This document shows positions 1 to 8,381 of a stretch of 42,531 nucleotides of DNA, one piece after another. The notes beneath the pieces were generated by a model. The model saw only the letters and a program-made list of their open reading frames with translations. It was not told the origin of the DNA and did not search any database. The position numbers were made by a program, and so were the translations under genes. The stretch comes from Bacteriovoracaceae bacterium. Its GTDB lineage: Bacteria > Bdellovibrionota > Bacteriovoracia > Bacteriovoracales > Bacteriovoracaceae. Positions within the stretch are counted from its first letter, which is position 1; each line of letters begins with the position of its first letter. The stretch covers positions 1 to 42,531 of the forward strand of contig JAKFUR010000031.1 in assembly GCA_021732585.1 (NCBI GenBank), in the 5' to 3' direction.

Positions 1-199
1 AGAAGTGAAGATGAAGCTCTTCAAGAACATGTCGAACCGTGCGGCCACGCTCCTCAAGGAAGATTTGGAGAGTTTGGGCCCAACGAAGGTTTCGGACGTG
101 GAAAAAGCGCAGCAAGAAATCGTTGCGCAGCTTAAAGATCTCGAAGCGAAAGGCAAAGCGATCATTGCACGCGGTGGCGAAGGCGACTCGTTCGTCTGA
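1..199 (+). CDS. fliG: Flagellar motor switch protein FliG, C-terminal end (partial)
   Basis: Only the last ~66 codons lie in the window; the frame is open to the left edge, so the GTG at position 5 is not the true start. The stretch KLFKNMSNRAATLLKEDLE, followed by LGPTKVSDVEKAQQEIV, is the typical FliG C-terminal domain. That domain forms the part of the switch ring that contacts the MotA stator and sets rotation direction. The tail ends in a Gly/Asp/Phe-Val motif usual for the family. fliH follows after 24 bases, the standard fliG-fliH-fliI order, so it belongs to the same operon. The identification rests on family knowledge of this conserved tail. Confidence 0.93.
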   Translation, partial: EVKMKLFKNMSNRAATLLKEDLESLGPTKVSDVEKAQQEIVAQLKDLEAKGKAIIARGGEGDSFV

Positions 200-223
200 T
201 CGTTTGCCTGTTAAAAGGATACT

Positions 224-1033
224 ATGGATAAGCGTCGAAATACCAATGAGGTCAAGACTTTCAGCTTCAACGCGCTGGAGGGCACGGCCGTGGGTGGAAG
301 CTCAAGCGCCACGCTTTTCGAATTCAAAGATTTGTCCGGTCAAACGGCTATGGGTACTAAGCCTACCGCTAAAATCATTCGCACTGAGCGTGAAGCGGAG
401 TCTAAGAGTCATTTTAAAATCGATTCTGCTGTCCGTGACCTGCGAGGCCTCACGGGTCAAGAACGCGATGACCTTGAAAGCAGCATCAACGTTCAGGTTG
501 AAAAACGTATCAAAGAAATTCGTGAGCAAGCTTATCGAGAAGGGCTAGAAAAGGGTCGCATGGAAGGTGCCGATGCGGCTTTGCAAGAAGCCATGGCGGC
601 CCATGAACAGCAGATTCAGGCCGTGGAAGGCATGGTGGTTGAACTTCGCACACAGTGCGAGTCTCGTCTCGAAAACCATCGCCACGATATCTACGAGATG
701 TCGAAACGCTTGTTGAAATGGCTCGTGCTCAAAGAAGTGCAAGACGACGGCTACGTGCCAAAACTTTTAGAAAAACTAATTCTGGAAATGAATCAGCGCC
801 AGAACCTCATCATCCGCGTGAACCACAAAGACTTCGCCAATATGCCATCAGTGGTAGAAGCCTTGGAGAAGCGCATCGGCAATCTTCCCAATGTGCGCAT
901 TGAGCCTGATATGGATATGAAAGGTCGTGGCATTGTCCTTGAAACAGAAAATGGCATTCTTGATGCCAGTACGGATGCTCTATTCCAGACCATTGATAAG
1001 ATTTATGAGTCTGTGGTGAACCATGGTCGATGA
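224..1033 (+). CDS. fliH: Flagellar assembly protein FliH
   Basis: This is the 269-residue cytoplasmic regulator of the flagellar export ATPase; family members bind FliI as a dimer and hold it at the export gate. The N-terminal ~90 residues are low in complexity. A long helical segment follows (about 90-170) with the glycine-spaced pattern YREGLEKGRMEGADAA typical of FliH. The C-terminal ~90 residues form the conserved FliI-binding domain (LIIRVNHKDF ... GRGIVLETENGILDAS). The ATG at 224 has an AAAGGA ribosome site five bases upstream. Its 3' end overlaps fliI by 11 bases, suggesting translational coupling and matched synthesis of the two partners. Confidence 0.92.
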   Translation: MDKRRNTNEVKTFSFNALEGTAVGGSSSATLFEFKDLSGQTAMGTKPTAKIIRTEREAESKSHFKIDSAVRDLRGLTGQERDDLESSINVQVEKRIKEIREQAYREGLEKGRMEGADAALQEAMAAHEQQIQAVEGMVVELRTQCESRLENHRHDIYEMSKRLLKWLVLKEVQDDGYVPKLLEKLILEMNQRQNLIIRVNHKDFANMPSVVEALEKRIGNLPNVRIEPDMDMKGRGIVLETENGILDASTDALFQTIDKIYESVVNHGR

Positions 1034-2381
1034 TCTCAATTTACGTGGGCTGGTGAAGTGGACGGAGAATCGCGTCCCTTGGCAGCGCATCGGTAAAATT
1101 GTGGCCACACGAGGCATGGTCTACGAGGCCAGCGTTCCTCGCGCTGTTTTGGGTTCTCACGTGGAGTTTGAAACTGAAGGCGGTGAACGCTCGCTTGGTG
1201 AAGTGGTGGCACTGCAGAATGGTAAGTGCATGGTGATGCCGTACAATGAACTCTCAGGCATCAATTCAGAAACTAAAATTCACTTGAAAGACATCGTGAC
1301 CGAACTCAAAGTCAGCACCGCCATGCTTGGCCGCGTGTTGGATTTCCAAGGTCACCCCATCGACGGCAAAGGCCCGCTGGAAGGAACCTTCGAGACACGC
1401 TCTATTTACGGCACACCCATCAATCCGTTAGATCGTCCGCCTATTCGTGAAGCGCTGGACGTGGGGATTAAATCTATCAATTCATTTATCACCGCTGGCA
1501 AAGGTCAGCGTTTGGCGATTATGGCCGGTTCAGGTGTGGGTAAGTCAGTGCTGATGGGCATGATTGCTCGCAACACCAGTGCCGACATCAACGTCATTGC
1601 CTTGATCGGTGAACGTGGCCGTGAAGTGCTCGAGTTTATCCAATCCGATCTCGGTGAAGAAGGCCTCAAGCGTTCGGTTGTGATCGTCGCGACGTCGGAT
1701 ACGTCGGCCCTGATCCGCACAAAAGCCGCTTACGCAGCGACCACCATCGCTGAATTTTTCCGTGATGAGAAAAAAGATGTGTTGTTGATGATGGATTCCA
1801 TCACACGTTTTGCCATGGCCAATCGTGAAATTTCTCTTTCATCCGGTGAAGCCCCAGGACCGAAAGGCTATTCACCGTCAGTATTTGCCAAACTGCCGAA
1901 GCTCATGGAGCGCGCAGGAACCAAAGCCAACTCCGGCACCATCACAGGAATCTACACCGTCCTCGTCGAGGGTGGGGACATGGATGAGCCGATTGCAGAT
2001 GCCGTTCGTTCGATTTCCGACGGTCACATCTTGCTGTCCCGTGAACTCGCTGCCCGCAACCATTACCCGGCCATTGATGTGCTCGGAAGTGTCTCGCGGG
2101 TTATGCCTAAGGTGGCCACGCGTGAGCACAAGATTGTCGCCAGTCACTTACGTGATCTCATGGCGGCCTATGAGCAGAGTGAAGACTTGATTCTTGTCGG
2201 CGCTTACGCTCGCGGCAGTAACGCTAAAGTGGATAAGGCCATCTCTATCATCGATGACCTCACGAATCTGTTACGCCAAGACGTTGCTGAGCACATGGAC
2301 ATCCCACAACTCTTTGACCAGATGCTCGAGATCGCGCGCAAAGCCGAGCGCGCCGTGGACCCCAGTTTCCAACAGGGGTGA
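1023..2381 (+). CDS. fliI: Flagellum-specific ATPase FliI
   Basis: ATPase of the flagellar type III export apparatus, related to the F1 beta subunit. It is 452 residues, the normal family length. Walker A is AGSGVGKS (residues 168-175); the catalytic region GERGREVLEFI and the Walker B-type DVLLMMDSITRFA follow; the C-terminal part has VLGSVSRVMPKVA and the usual helical end. The start lies inside fliH (11-base overlap), and fliJ begins three bases after the stop, so fliH-fliI-fliJ form one translationally linked block. FliI orthologues work as hexamers at the inner-membrane gate with FliH and FliJ. Type III injectisome ATPases are close relatives, but the flagellar neighbours settle the call. 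Confidence 0.97.
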   Translation: MVDDLNLRGLVKWTENRVPWQRIGKIVATRGMVYEASVPRAVLGSHVEFETEGGERSLGEVVALQNGKCMVMPYNELSGINSETKIHLKDIVTELKVSTAMLGRVLDFQGHPIDGKGPLEGTFETRSIYGTPINPLDRPPIREALDVGIKSINSFITAGKGQRLAIMAGSGVGKSVLMGMIARNTSADINVIALIGERGREVLEFIQSDLGEEGLKRSVVIVATSDTSALIRTKAAYAATTIAEFFRDEKKDVLLMMDSITRFAMANREISLSSGEAPGPKGYSPSVFAKLPKLMERAGTKANSGTITGIYTVLVEGGDMDEPIADAVRSISDGHILLSRELAARNHYPAIDVLGSVSRVMPKVATREHKIVASHLRDLMAAYEQSEDLILVGAYARGSNAKVDKAISIIDDLTNLLRQDVAEHMDIPQLFDQMLEIARKAERAVDPSFQQG

Positions 2382-2384
2382 TGA

Positions 2385-2846
2385 ATGAAACGCTATCAAT
2401 TTAAACTTGAAGCCGTTCGCAAGATGCGTTCGATGCTGGAAGAGACCTGTCGAAGCGCCTTGGGTATGCTCATGGTCGAACGACAGAATCTCGTCGAGCT
2501 CATTGAAACCATCAAACACGATATCCAAAGTACCTACGCCGAACAAGAGGCAACGCTCGCAGGTGGAATGAAGGCCGGGCATGCGGCGTTTTTTCCTTAC
2601 GCTGTTGCCGGTAAAGAAGCTCGCATCAAAGAAATCGAAAAAGAAATCGCTGCGCTTGATGTGAAAATCGATGAGAAAAAAGCGGAACTCATTCAGCGCC
2701 GTGCCGACCTGAAGTTGATCGAGAATTTGAAAGAGAAAGATCACACGGCCTGGCGTAAAGCTTACAACAAAGAAACAGATCAAAAAGTTGAAGAAATGGT
2801 GCAGCTCTGGGGTGAGAACCTCAAAGTGCAAGGAGACCAAAAATGA
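2385..2846 (+). CDS. fliJ: Flagellar export chaperone/stalk protein FliJ
   Basis: A 153-residue, almost wholly helical, charged protein. The opening MKRYQFKLEAVRKMRSMLEE matches the FliJ N-terminus (short aromatic stretch followed by LExVRxxRxxxEE). Heptad-like Lys/Glu repeats cover most of the chain, consistent with the FliJ coiled coil that sits as a central stalk in the FliI hexamer. It starts three bases after fliI and overlaps the next gene by four bases (ATGA). FliJ sequences diverge strongly between phyla, so the call leans on position as well as pattern. Confidence 0.85.
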   Translation: MKRYQFKLEAVRKMRSMLEETCRSALGMLMVERQNLVELIETIKHDIQSTYAEQEATLAGGMKAGHAAFFPYAVAGKEARIKEIEKEIAALDVKIDEKKAELIQRRADLKLIENLKEKDHTAWRKAYNKETDQKVEEMVQLWGENLKVQGDQK

Positions 2847-3373
2847 AATTCCTCATACTCGCTCTCGTGTTGTCGACGACGGCCTGGGCGCAAAACAAAG
2901 CTTCGAAGACCTACACCGAGGCGGAGTTTACTAAAGCCGTCGCCGAGCAGGTCCGCAAAAAAGTCGAAGAGGTGAAGAACAAGAGTGTCACTGATCTCAC
3001 GAAAGAATTAATTACCAAAGAAGAGTCCATTCGCCTCCGTGAACTTGATCTTGAAAAACGCGAAGACCAGATCAAGGTGAATTCTTCTGAGATAGAGAAG
3101 AAGATCATGGCCTTCAATGCCCAACAGACCTCTGTCTTGGGGTGTGTGGAAAGAAACGACGAGGAACTCAAGACCCGTATTACTCAACAGGTTGAGGTGG
3201 TCTCTAACATGCAACCGGCCAAGGCAGCCCAGCTGTTGTCAGTCCAGGATGCAAATATTGCCGTCCAGATCCTGCAAATGCTTGATCCTAAGAAGGCTTC
3301 CAAGATTTTCAACCTGATGGAGAAGGAAGTTTCTGCCCGGCTTCAAAAACAGTACATGGATATGAAAAGATAG
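2843..3373 (+). CDS. MotE-like (MgtE N-domain) periplasmic flagellar protein
   Basis: 176 residues with a signal peptide (MKFLILALVLSTTAWA, cleavage likely before QNK). A long charged coiled coil follows (about 40-115), then the signature NMQPAKAAQLLSVQDANIAV ... ILQMLDPKKASKIFNLM. That last part is the MgtE intracellular-N-like repeat found in MotE/FliJ-adjacent proteins. In other bacteria MotE-type proteins are exported helpers of the motor, for example chaperones of a periplasmic motor protein. The start overlaps fliJ by four bases, so it is translated with the export genes. The single Cys in GCVERND is unpaired in the mature chain. The molecular partner in this organism is not shown by the sequence. 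Confidence 0.78.
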   Translation: MKFLILALVLSTTAWAQNKASKTYTEAEFTKAVAEQVRKKVEEVKNKSVTDLTKELITKEESIRLRELDLEKREDQIKVNSSEIEKKIMAFNAQQTSVLGCVERNDEELKTRITQQVEVVSNMQPAKAAQLLSVQDANIAVQILQMLDPKKASKIFNLMEKEVSARLQKQYMDMKR

Positions 3374-3396
3374 CCGAAGCAAAAAGGTAACGCACA

Positions 3397-4626
3397 GTGA
3401 TGACGCCATCTAAAATACAAACGCCCGCACCGAAGCCACAGCCGGCCAAAGTCGCGTCTTCTGAGAGCAGCAATGTTCTTAAGAAGCATGATTCTCACAA
3501 GAGTGAGAAGGTGAAGGAAAAAGATTTCGCGTCAGAGCTCGCCGAGATCGATAACTCAGAAGATATGGAAGGCATGGAAGAAGTAGCCGCCGAGGGTGAA
3601 GAACTCACTCTTGAAGCGAAAGGCGAAGAGTTGGCGAAAGCCCTCAAGGCAAATGGTGACATGCAAGCCGCTCCAGTGAATGCTGAAGAGCTCATGCAGG
3701 TGCTCAATGAGACACCGGCGATCACCGAGCCGACTCCTAAGTTACTCGATCCAAAACTCATCAAACAAGTGAACGAAGTTGTTTTGCCAGAAGGTGCAGA
3801 GCAAGTTGAAACCACTCAGTTGCAATTGAAAGATCTTTTGATGCAGCAGCAAGCTCCTGCCAAAGCAGTAGGTCGCTCACCGGCGATTGATTTTGATAAA
3901 GCCGAAGTCGATTCTCAGTTGTTGAACTTCGAAGATTTCGTAGCTCAAAAAAATACCGTGAAGGGTAAAGCTGTTGCTCCGAATGCTTACGGCATGCCTT
4001 CGAAAACCACAATGAATGCAGAGCAATTGATGGGCGAAAAAGCCGTCGCTGCCAATGAAACGTTGATTCATGGTAATGCCAGCGCCACGACTCAAGGTCA
4101 ACTTGCTCCAGCGATGATGATGGAAACCGCAGGCAATGATACTCTTCGCACTGAAGTGAGTGCTCCAAGCCGCACGTTCAACATGCAGTCTTTGACCAAG
4201 AACCAAGACGCCGACAGCATCCTTACGCAAGTAAGTGATTACATCGTTCAGGCGAAAGCCGCTAAAGAACCAACCGTTCAAATGCGTGTGAATCATCAAG
4301 ACTTAGGTATGCTCGACATCACCGTCAGCCGTACAGCTAACGATATGGTGAGCATTGTTCTTGGAACTCAAGACAATGGCGCGAAGATGTTCCTCGGACA
4401 AAATCGTGAATCATTGATGAGCCATCTTTCTCAAGCGGGCGTGAACGTCAGCGACTTGAAGATGGAACAGAGTTCAAATACAAAAGACAGTAGTAACGGA
4501 CAAAACTCTCAGCAGGGCGGACAGCCAGGCGAGCGTCAGTTCGGATCACAAGAGAATCAGCGTCGTGAGGAACAGCAGCGCCGTCACGACCTTTGGGAAC
4601 TCATTCGCGAAAAGGAAGTAGCATAA
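3397..4626 (+). CDS. fliK: Flagellar hook-length control protein FliK
   Basis: 409 residues. The long N-terminal part is low in complexity, rich in Ala, Glu, Gln and Pro, as expected for the secreted ruler. The C-terminal domain (about 285-375) carries the Flg_hook pattern VQMRVNHQDLGMLDITVSR ... FLGQNRESLMSHLSQAG, which switches export specificity from hook to filament. A Gln/Asn/Gly-rich tail follows. Two adjacent starts exist, GTG at 3397 and ATG at 3400; AAAAAGG about ten bases upstream serves both and ATG is slightly preferred. flgD follows three bases after the stop, so ruler, hook cap and hook are made together. Confidence 0.88.
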   Translation: MMTPSKIQTPAPKPQPAKVASSESSNVLKKHDSHKSEKVKEKDFASELAEIDNSEDMEGMEEVAAEGEELTLEAKGEELAKALKANGDMQAAPVNAEELMQVLNETPAITEPTPKLLDPKLIKQVNEVVLPEGAEQVETTQLQLKDLLMQQQAPAKAVGRSPAIDFDKAEVDSQLLNFEDFVAQKNTVKGKAVAPNAYGMPSKTTMNAEQLMGEKAVAANETLIHGNASATTQGQLAPAMMMETAGNDTLRTEVSAPSRTFNMQSLTKNQDADSILTQVSDYIVQAKAAKEPTVQMRVNHQDLGMLDITVSRTANDMVSIVLGTQDNGAKMFLGQNRESLMSHLSQAGVNVSDLKMEQSSNTKDSSNGQNSQQGGQPGERQFGSQENQRREEQQRRHDLWELIREKEVA

Positions 4627-4629
4627 GCT

Positions 4630-5556
4630 ATGCCTGAAATCGGACGCCCCGCAGATCCAGGTCAGTCTCAATACACCGGTGTCACCATGGCGCCGAAAGC
4701 TCTCTCGGCGCGCACTGCCGCCGGCGCAGCCAGATCTAACGAAGAAATTATCAATCGTGCTACCGGCCAAAAGCCGAAGGGCATCCATAAAGATGGTAAG
4801 CATAATGAGATGGGCAAGGATGAATTCCTCAAGCTCCTCACATTCCAGATGCAAAACCAAGATCCGATGAATCCTACGGATCAAAGTAAAATGACAAGTG
4901 AACTCGCGCAGTTCTCTCAACTCGAGCAGCTCTCGAACTTGAACGCGAAGTTCGATTCCATGAACAAGAACCAGATGGTGCAAGACAAATTCTACGCAGC
5001 AAACTTCGTTGGCAAACAAGTTGTCACCAGCGGCGCTTCTTTGAAAGTGACTGAAGAGGGTGGCGATGCGGACGTATTGTTCAAATTAGATAACGACGCT
5101 TCTCGTGTGATGGTTCGTATCCTCGACGAGAAAGGCCAGATCGTTGGCGAAGTTTGGCGTGATGGGATGTCGAAGGGGTCTCACGAAGTCACATGGGATG
5201 GAGTCACCACTGACGGTCAATTGACGGCAAAGGGAACTTATCGCGCGATGGTGAAAGCGTGGGATTCACAAAACCAAGAAATCTCGGCACAGACTCAAGC
5301 AAGTGGTTACGTCACAGGCGTATCATTTGATGAAGGCGAGCCGGTACTTACTGTTGATGGTCAGAAAGTATTTTTGCGTGACGTAGTGTCTTTCCAATCA
5401 GCTCCTCAGGGTGCGATTGGTCACGCGATGCAAAATATGCCCGGTGCACAACAACCGCAAAATAACTTAAGATTGAATCAACAGTCGCCAACTCCGAGCG
5501 CACAGCAAGCAGCCAATGCTTACAAAGCTCAGAGTAACGATGAAATTTACGAGTAG
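4630..5556 (+). CDS. flgD: Flagellar hook assembly (capping) protein FlgD
   Basis: 308 residues. The conserved FlgD N-domain is at about 58-110 (MGKDEFLKLLTFQMQNQDPM, then MTSELAQFSQLEQL). A tandem FlgD tudor/Ig-like region follows, with KLDNDASRVMVRILDEKGQIV, then HEVTWDGVTTDGQLTAKGTY. FlgD caps the growing hook and is removed afterwards. The last ~60 residues are an unusual extension rich in Gln, Asn, Pro and Ala that the classical ~220-residue enterobacterial protein lacks. It lies three bases after fliK and eight before the next flagellar gene. Confidence 0.93.
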   Translation: MPEIGRPADPGQSQYTGVTMAPKALSARTAAGAARSNEEIINRATGQKPKGIHKDGKHNEMGKDEFLKLLTFQMQNQDPMNPTDQSKMTSELAQFSQLEQLSNLNAKFDSMNKNQMVQDKFYAANFVGKQVVTSGASLKVTEEGGDADVLFKLDNDASRVMVRILDEKGQIVGEVWRDGMSKGSHEVTWDGVTTDGQLTAKGTYRAMVKAWDSQNQEISAQTQASGYVTGVSFDEGEPVLTVDGQKVFLRDVVSFQSAPQGAIGHAMQNMPGAQQPQNNLRLNQQSPTPSAQQAANAYKAQSNDEIYE

Positions 5557-5563
5557 AAAATAA

Positions 5564-5959
5564 ATGTCACGGATTAATGAATTACTGATTCCAAACGTAA
5601 CGAGCTTGCCTGCACAAGGTAAGCCGGATACGTCGAATCGTCTTCAGTCCGGACAGAAGAGTGAATTCGATCAACTGGTGAAAGATGCTGCCGGCGCAAA
5701 AAAAGCGGACGTGCAGATGTCGACCCACGCGACGAAACGTTTACAAGAACGCAACATCGCCTTTGATGGCGCTGAGTATGTGAAGCTGCAAGAAGCCTTG
5801 GGCAAATTGCGGCAGAAGGGCGGTCACGATTCATTGGTGATCACAGACAAAGCCGCGTACGTCATGGACGTCGATAAAGGCATGGTTGTGACGGCAGTGG
5901 ATCGCGAGAGCATGGGTGAGAACGTGTTCACCAAAATTGATTCGACGATCTTTATGTAA
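5564..5959 (+). CDS. Flagellar operon protein of the TIGR02530 type
   Basis: 131 residues with no signal peptide. It matches my recall of the TIGR02530 family, a small protein found between flgD and flgE in many Firmicutes, spirochaetes and deltaproteobacteria. The marks are STHATKRLQERNIAF in the middle and VFTKIDSTIFM at the extreme C-terminus. The N-terminus is disordered-looking. The function of the family is not established; its constant place between hook cap and hook genes suggests a role in hook assembly. The family call is from memory of the motif. Confidence 0.82.
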   Translation: MSRINELLIPNVTSLPAQGKPDTSNRLQSGQKSEFDQLVKDAAGAKKADVQMSTHATKRLQERNIAFDGAEYVKLQEALGKLRQKGGHDSLVITDKAAYVMDVDKGMVVTAVDRESMGENVFTKIDSTIFM

Positions 5960-5971
5960 TTTGAAAATTAG

Positions 5972-5997
5972 AATCTAGAATACGGAAGTTCTAGATT
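5972..5997 (+). terminator. AT-rich hairpin after the fliG-TIGR02530 block
   Basis: AATCTAGAA (5972-5980) and TTCTAGATT (5989-5997) form a perfect 9-bp stem around an eight-base loop, followed by TTAACGG. The stem is AT-rich and the T run is short, so at best it is a weak terminator or a 3'-end stabiliser. It may partly separate the export genes from flgE. Confidence 0.4.
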
Positions 5998-6021
5998 TTA
6001 ACGGTAGTAACATTAACTTAT

Positions 6022-6106
6022 GTATTCAGAGTAAGGCTGGTCCTTCCAGGAAGCCCCTCTTCCAAGTCTGTAGTACTTGGGGATCTGAATACGCTGTCTA
6101 GGAGGG
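6022..6106 (+). promoter_or_regulatory. Structured 5' leader of flgE (three-way junction)
   Basis: GTATTCAGA (6022-6030) pairs perfectly with TCTGAATAC (6084-6092), 53 bases apart. Inside this closing stem are two hairpins. The first is GGCT..TCCT/AGGA..AGCC (6035-6055) with a GG bulge. The second is CCAAGT/ACTTGG (6062-6080) with a seven-base loop. The strong ribosome site GGAGGG (6101-6106) follows eight bases after the closing stem, just before flgE. The pairings are read directly from the sequence. A regulatory role, such as control of hook protein synthesis, is inference. No known riboswitch consensus was recognised. Confidence 0.5.
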
Positions 6107-6111
6107 ACTTG

Positions 6112-7392
6112 ATGAGTATTCTTTCGTCTTTTAACATCGGCACAACAGGTTTAAACGCTGCTGGCCAATCCATGAGCGTCATCGGTGATAACATCGCCAA
6201 CGCCGGGACTTTCGGCTTTAAATCTTCTCGTGCAGAATTCCAAGATCTCCTCTCAGCATCGTTAAAGGGTATCCACGGCGGTGACCAAATCGGTTCCGGT
6301 GTGAAACTCGCCCACGTTACTGGCCAGTTCAACCAAGGTACAATTCAGCGTACATCTAACATCACTGACCTTGCCATCAATGGTAACGGCTTCTTCATGG
6401 TAGATGCTCCATTCGGTAACGGTTACACCCGTGACGGCTCATTCCACTTCGACAAGGAAGGCCACATGGTCAACGGCGATGGCCACAAGATCAAAGGCTT
6501 CCAGCCAGACGACAAAGGCAACATGACGAACCAATTGTTGCCAATCAAATTGGGCAACACAACCATTCCAGCTACTCCTACTTCGACAGTGAAGATGTCG
6601 ATGAACTTGGATAGTCGCGAAGACATCAAAGTGTTCGATCCGAAGAACCCATTGAAGACGTCGAACTTCAGTAACTCAATCACTGTCTACGACAACATTG
6701 GTACAGCTCACTTGGTGACCATGTACTTCAACAAGACAGCTGACGGTCAGTGGGATTACCACGCGATGGTTGACGGTGCTGAAGCTCAAGGCGGAAAAGC
6801 TGGCGAGATGGTTGAGATGGCGTCAGGCTCTCTCAAATTCAACCAGAAAGGTGTGTTGGAAGAGGAAGTTGAAAAGAACAACTCATTCAACTTCAGCAAA
6901 GGCGCATTGCCGGGCCAGAAAGTTGCATTCGACTTCGGTCCAAGCGCGAAAGAAGGCGGCACTGGTCTTGAGGCTTCAACTCAGTTCGGTTCGAAGCACT
7001 CTGTGGCTCGCCACACTCAAGATGGTTCAAGCGCTGCAACTTTGGCATCTATGTCATTCAATGACGACGGTGTTCTTACTGCGGTTTACGACAACGGTCA
7101 GCAACGTGACTTGGCCCAGATTGCCATCGCGAAGTTCGAGAACAACGAAGGCCTCTTCAAAACAGGTAAGAACTTGTTCAAAGAGACTCGCAAATCTGGT
7201 CAAGCAACTGTTGGTAAGCCAGGTGCAGACGGTCGCGGCGAAGTGATGTCGAAGTCAATCGAAGCCTCTAACGTGGACATCGCGAAAGAGTTCATCGACT
7301 TGATGGCAGCACAGCGTAACTTCCAGGCCAACACCCGCACCATCACAACATCTGACCAGATGTTGCAAGAAGTGCTCAACATCAAGCGCTAG
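6112..7392 (+). CDS. flgE: Flagellar hook protein FlgE
   Basis: 426 residues. The N-terminal rod/hook signature is SSFNIGTTGLNAAGQSMSVI with NIANAGTFGFKSSRAEFQDL. The central hook domains contain DLAINGNGFFMV and GYTRDGSFHFDKEGHMVNGD. The C-terminal helix ends SNVDIAKEFIDLMAAQRNFQ ... DQMLQEVLNIKR, which forms the inner tube of the hook. I chose ATG 6112 because GGAGGG lies five bases upstream; the track's TTG at 6109 would sit too close. It is the only gene in the flagellar run with a long leader before it and is followed by a strong terminator, so its expression may be set separately from the export genes. Length is normal for FlgE. Confidence 0.96.
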   Translation: MSILSSFNIGTTGLNAAGQSMSVIGDNIANAGTFGFKSSRAEFQDLLSASLKGIHGGDQIGSGVKLAHVTGQFNQGTIQRTSNITDLAINGNGFFMVDAPFGNGYTRDGSFHFDKEGHMVNGDGHKIKGFQPDDKGNMTNQLLPIKLGNTTIPATPTSTVKMSMNLDSREDIKVFDPKNPLKTSNFSNSITVYDNIGTAHLVTMYFNKTADGQWDYHAMVDGAEAQGGKAGEMVEMASGSLKFNQKGVLEEEVEKNNSFNFSKGALPGQKVAFDFGPSAKEGGTGLEASTQFGSKHSVARHTQDGSSAATLASMSFNDDGVLTAVYDNGQQRDLAQIAIAKFENNEGLFKTGKNLFKETRKSGQATVGKPGADGRGEVMSKSIEASNVDIAKEFIDLMAAQRNFQANTRTITTSDQMLQEVLNIKR

Positions 7393-7430
7393 TAGCTTGA
7401 TGATGATGTGAACTACCGAGTTTAATTCCG

Positions 7431-7465
7431 AGAGGGGCCCCTTTATAGGGGCCTCTTTTTATTCT
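7431..7465 (+). terminator. Rho-independent terminator after flgE
   Basis: AGAGG(GG)CCCCT pairs with AGGGGCCTCT around a TTAT loop with a two-base GG bulge, followed by TTTTTATT. It closes the flagellar run. Confidence 0.88.
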
Positions 7466-7476
7466 AGACTAGGCAA

Positions 7477-8328
7477 ATGAAAATACTTCTTTTGCTTCTG
7501 CTGGCATCCTGCACCCTTATCACCCGTCCCGAAATCCATCCCTTCGCCACCGATGCCCACATGCACATTCACACACCCGGTGAAGACGATCTGCAATTCA
7601 CCGGCGAGCGTGCTCTGTTTGCCGCGCTGACAGCAGAGCAACGACGGGCAATTGTGCTTTCCTCAGGCTATCAACCTCACATGACCGCAATGAATGCCCG
7701 CAAAGAGAATGCCTTCGTGGCCACTGAAGTTAAAAAGCTTCCCACGCGGCTGGCCGGAGCCTGTGCGGTCAATCCGATGAAAGAGTGGGCGGTGGTGGAG
7801 ATGCAAAAGTGTAGCGATGATGGACTGCGCGTTCTCAAACTACACACCATGGCGTCGGGATTAAAACTGCGGGAGCCCGCGGACCTAACCCGCCTGCAAA
7901 GTATCCTCATCGAAGCCGAGCGCTTGCAAATGACGGTGCTGATTCATGGTAATTTTCCAGAGGCCAGCCGTGGTGATGAGGGTTTGCAGCTTCTGCGCGA
8001 GCTGGAGAAATTCCCGCGCACACGTTTTATCCTGGGTCATCTCTGGGGTCGTGAATTCCGTTGGCTCGAAAGCTTTAAACACCCCAACTTCTTGGTGGAG
8101 GTCTCAGTCGCTCCAGTTTGGATGAAGTTGCCCGAGAGCCGGGAGCATTTAGTGAAAACCATGCGCAAGGTGGGCATGAAAAAGTTTATCTTTGGCTCGG
8201 ATTGGCCGGTCTTCCATCCCTCAGAAATGGTGATGGCGCTTAAGGCCTTGCCCCTTAAAGAAGACGAGTACAAAGCCATCATGTTTACAAATGCTCGTGC
8301 GCTGGATGATCTGTTTCTTAAAGAGTAA
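7477..8328 (+). CDS. Lipoprotein amidohydrolase (amidohydrolase_2/TIM-barrel family)
   Basis: 283 residues. The start MKILLLLLLASC is a lipoprotein signal with lipobox LAS-C (Cys12), so the enzyme is likely anchored in the envelope. The barrel begins with the metal site DAHMHIH. VLIHGNF in the middle, RFILGHLWG and the late GSDWPVFHP supply further His/Asp ligands typical of metal-dependent amidohydrolases. The C-terminal IMFTNARALDDLF matches the family's last helix. The substrate cannot be told; relatives include decarboxylases and lactonases. A lipid-anchored member is less common than a cytoplasmic one. It starts 12 bases after the flgE terminator, and its own promoter is not obvious. Confidence 0.75.
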   Translation: MKILLLLLLASCTLITRPEIHPFATDAHMHIHTPGEDDLQFTGERALFAALTAEQRRAIVLSSGYQPHMTAMNARKENAFVATEVKKLPTRLAGACAVNPMKEWAVVEMQKCSDDGLRVLKLHTMASGLKLREPADLTRLQSILIEAERLQMTVLIHGNFPEASRGDEGLQLLRELEKFPRTRFILGHLWGREFRWLESFKHPNFLVEVSVAPVWMKLPESREHLVKTMRKVGMKKFIFGSDWPVFHPSEMVMALKALPLKEDEYKAIMFTNARALDDLFLKE

Positions 8329-8381
8329 TCAGTACGATAAATGAATTGCATTGGCCCCCAAAGGCCAGATGGGTAAAACTG

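Noticed and set aside
6022-6106. c-di-GMP or other known riboswitch before flgE
   Set aside because: The GEMM core bases and tetraloop-receptor pattern are not present; only the stems are real.
6109-6111. TTG as start of flgE
   Set aside because: It lies two bases after the ribosome site; ATG 6112 is better spaced and gives the normal FlgE N-terminus.
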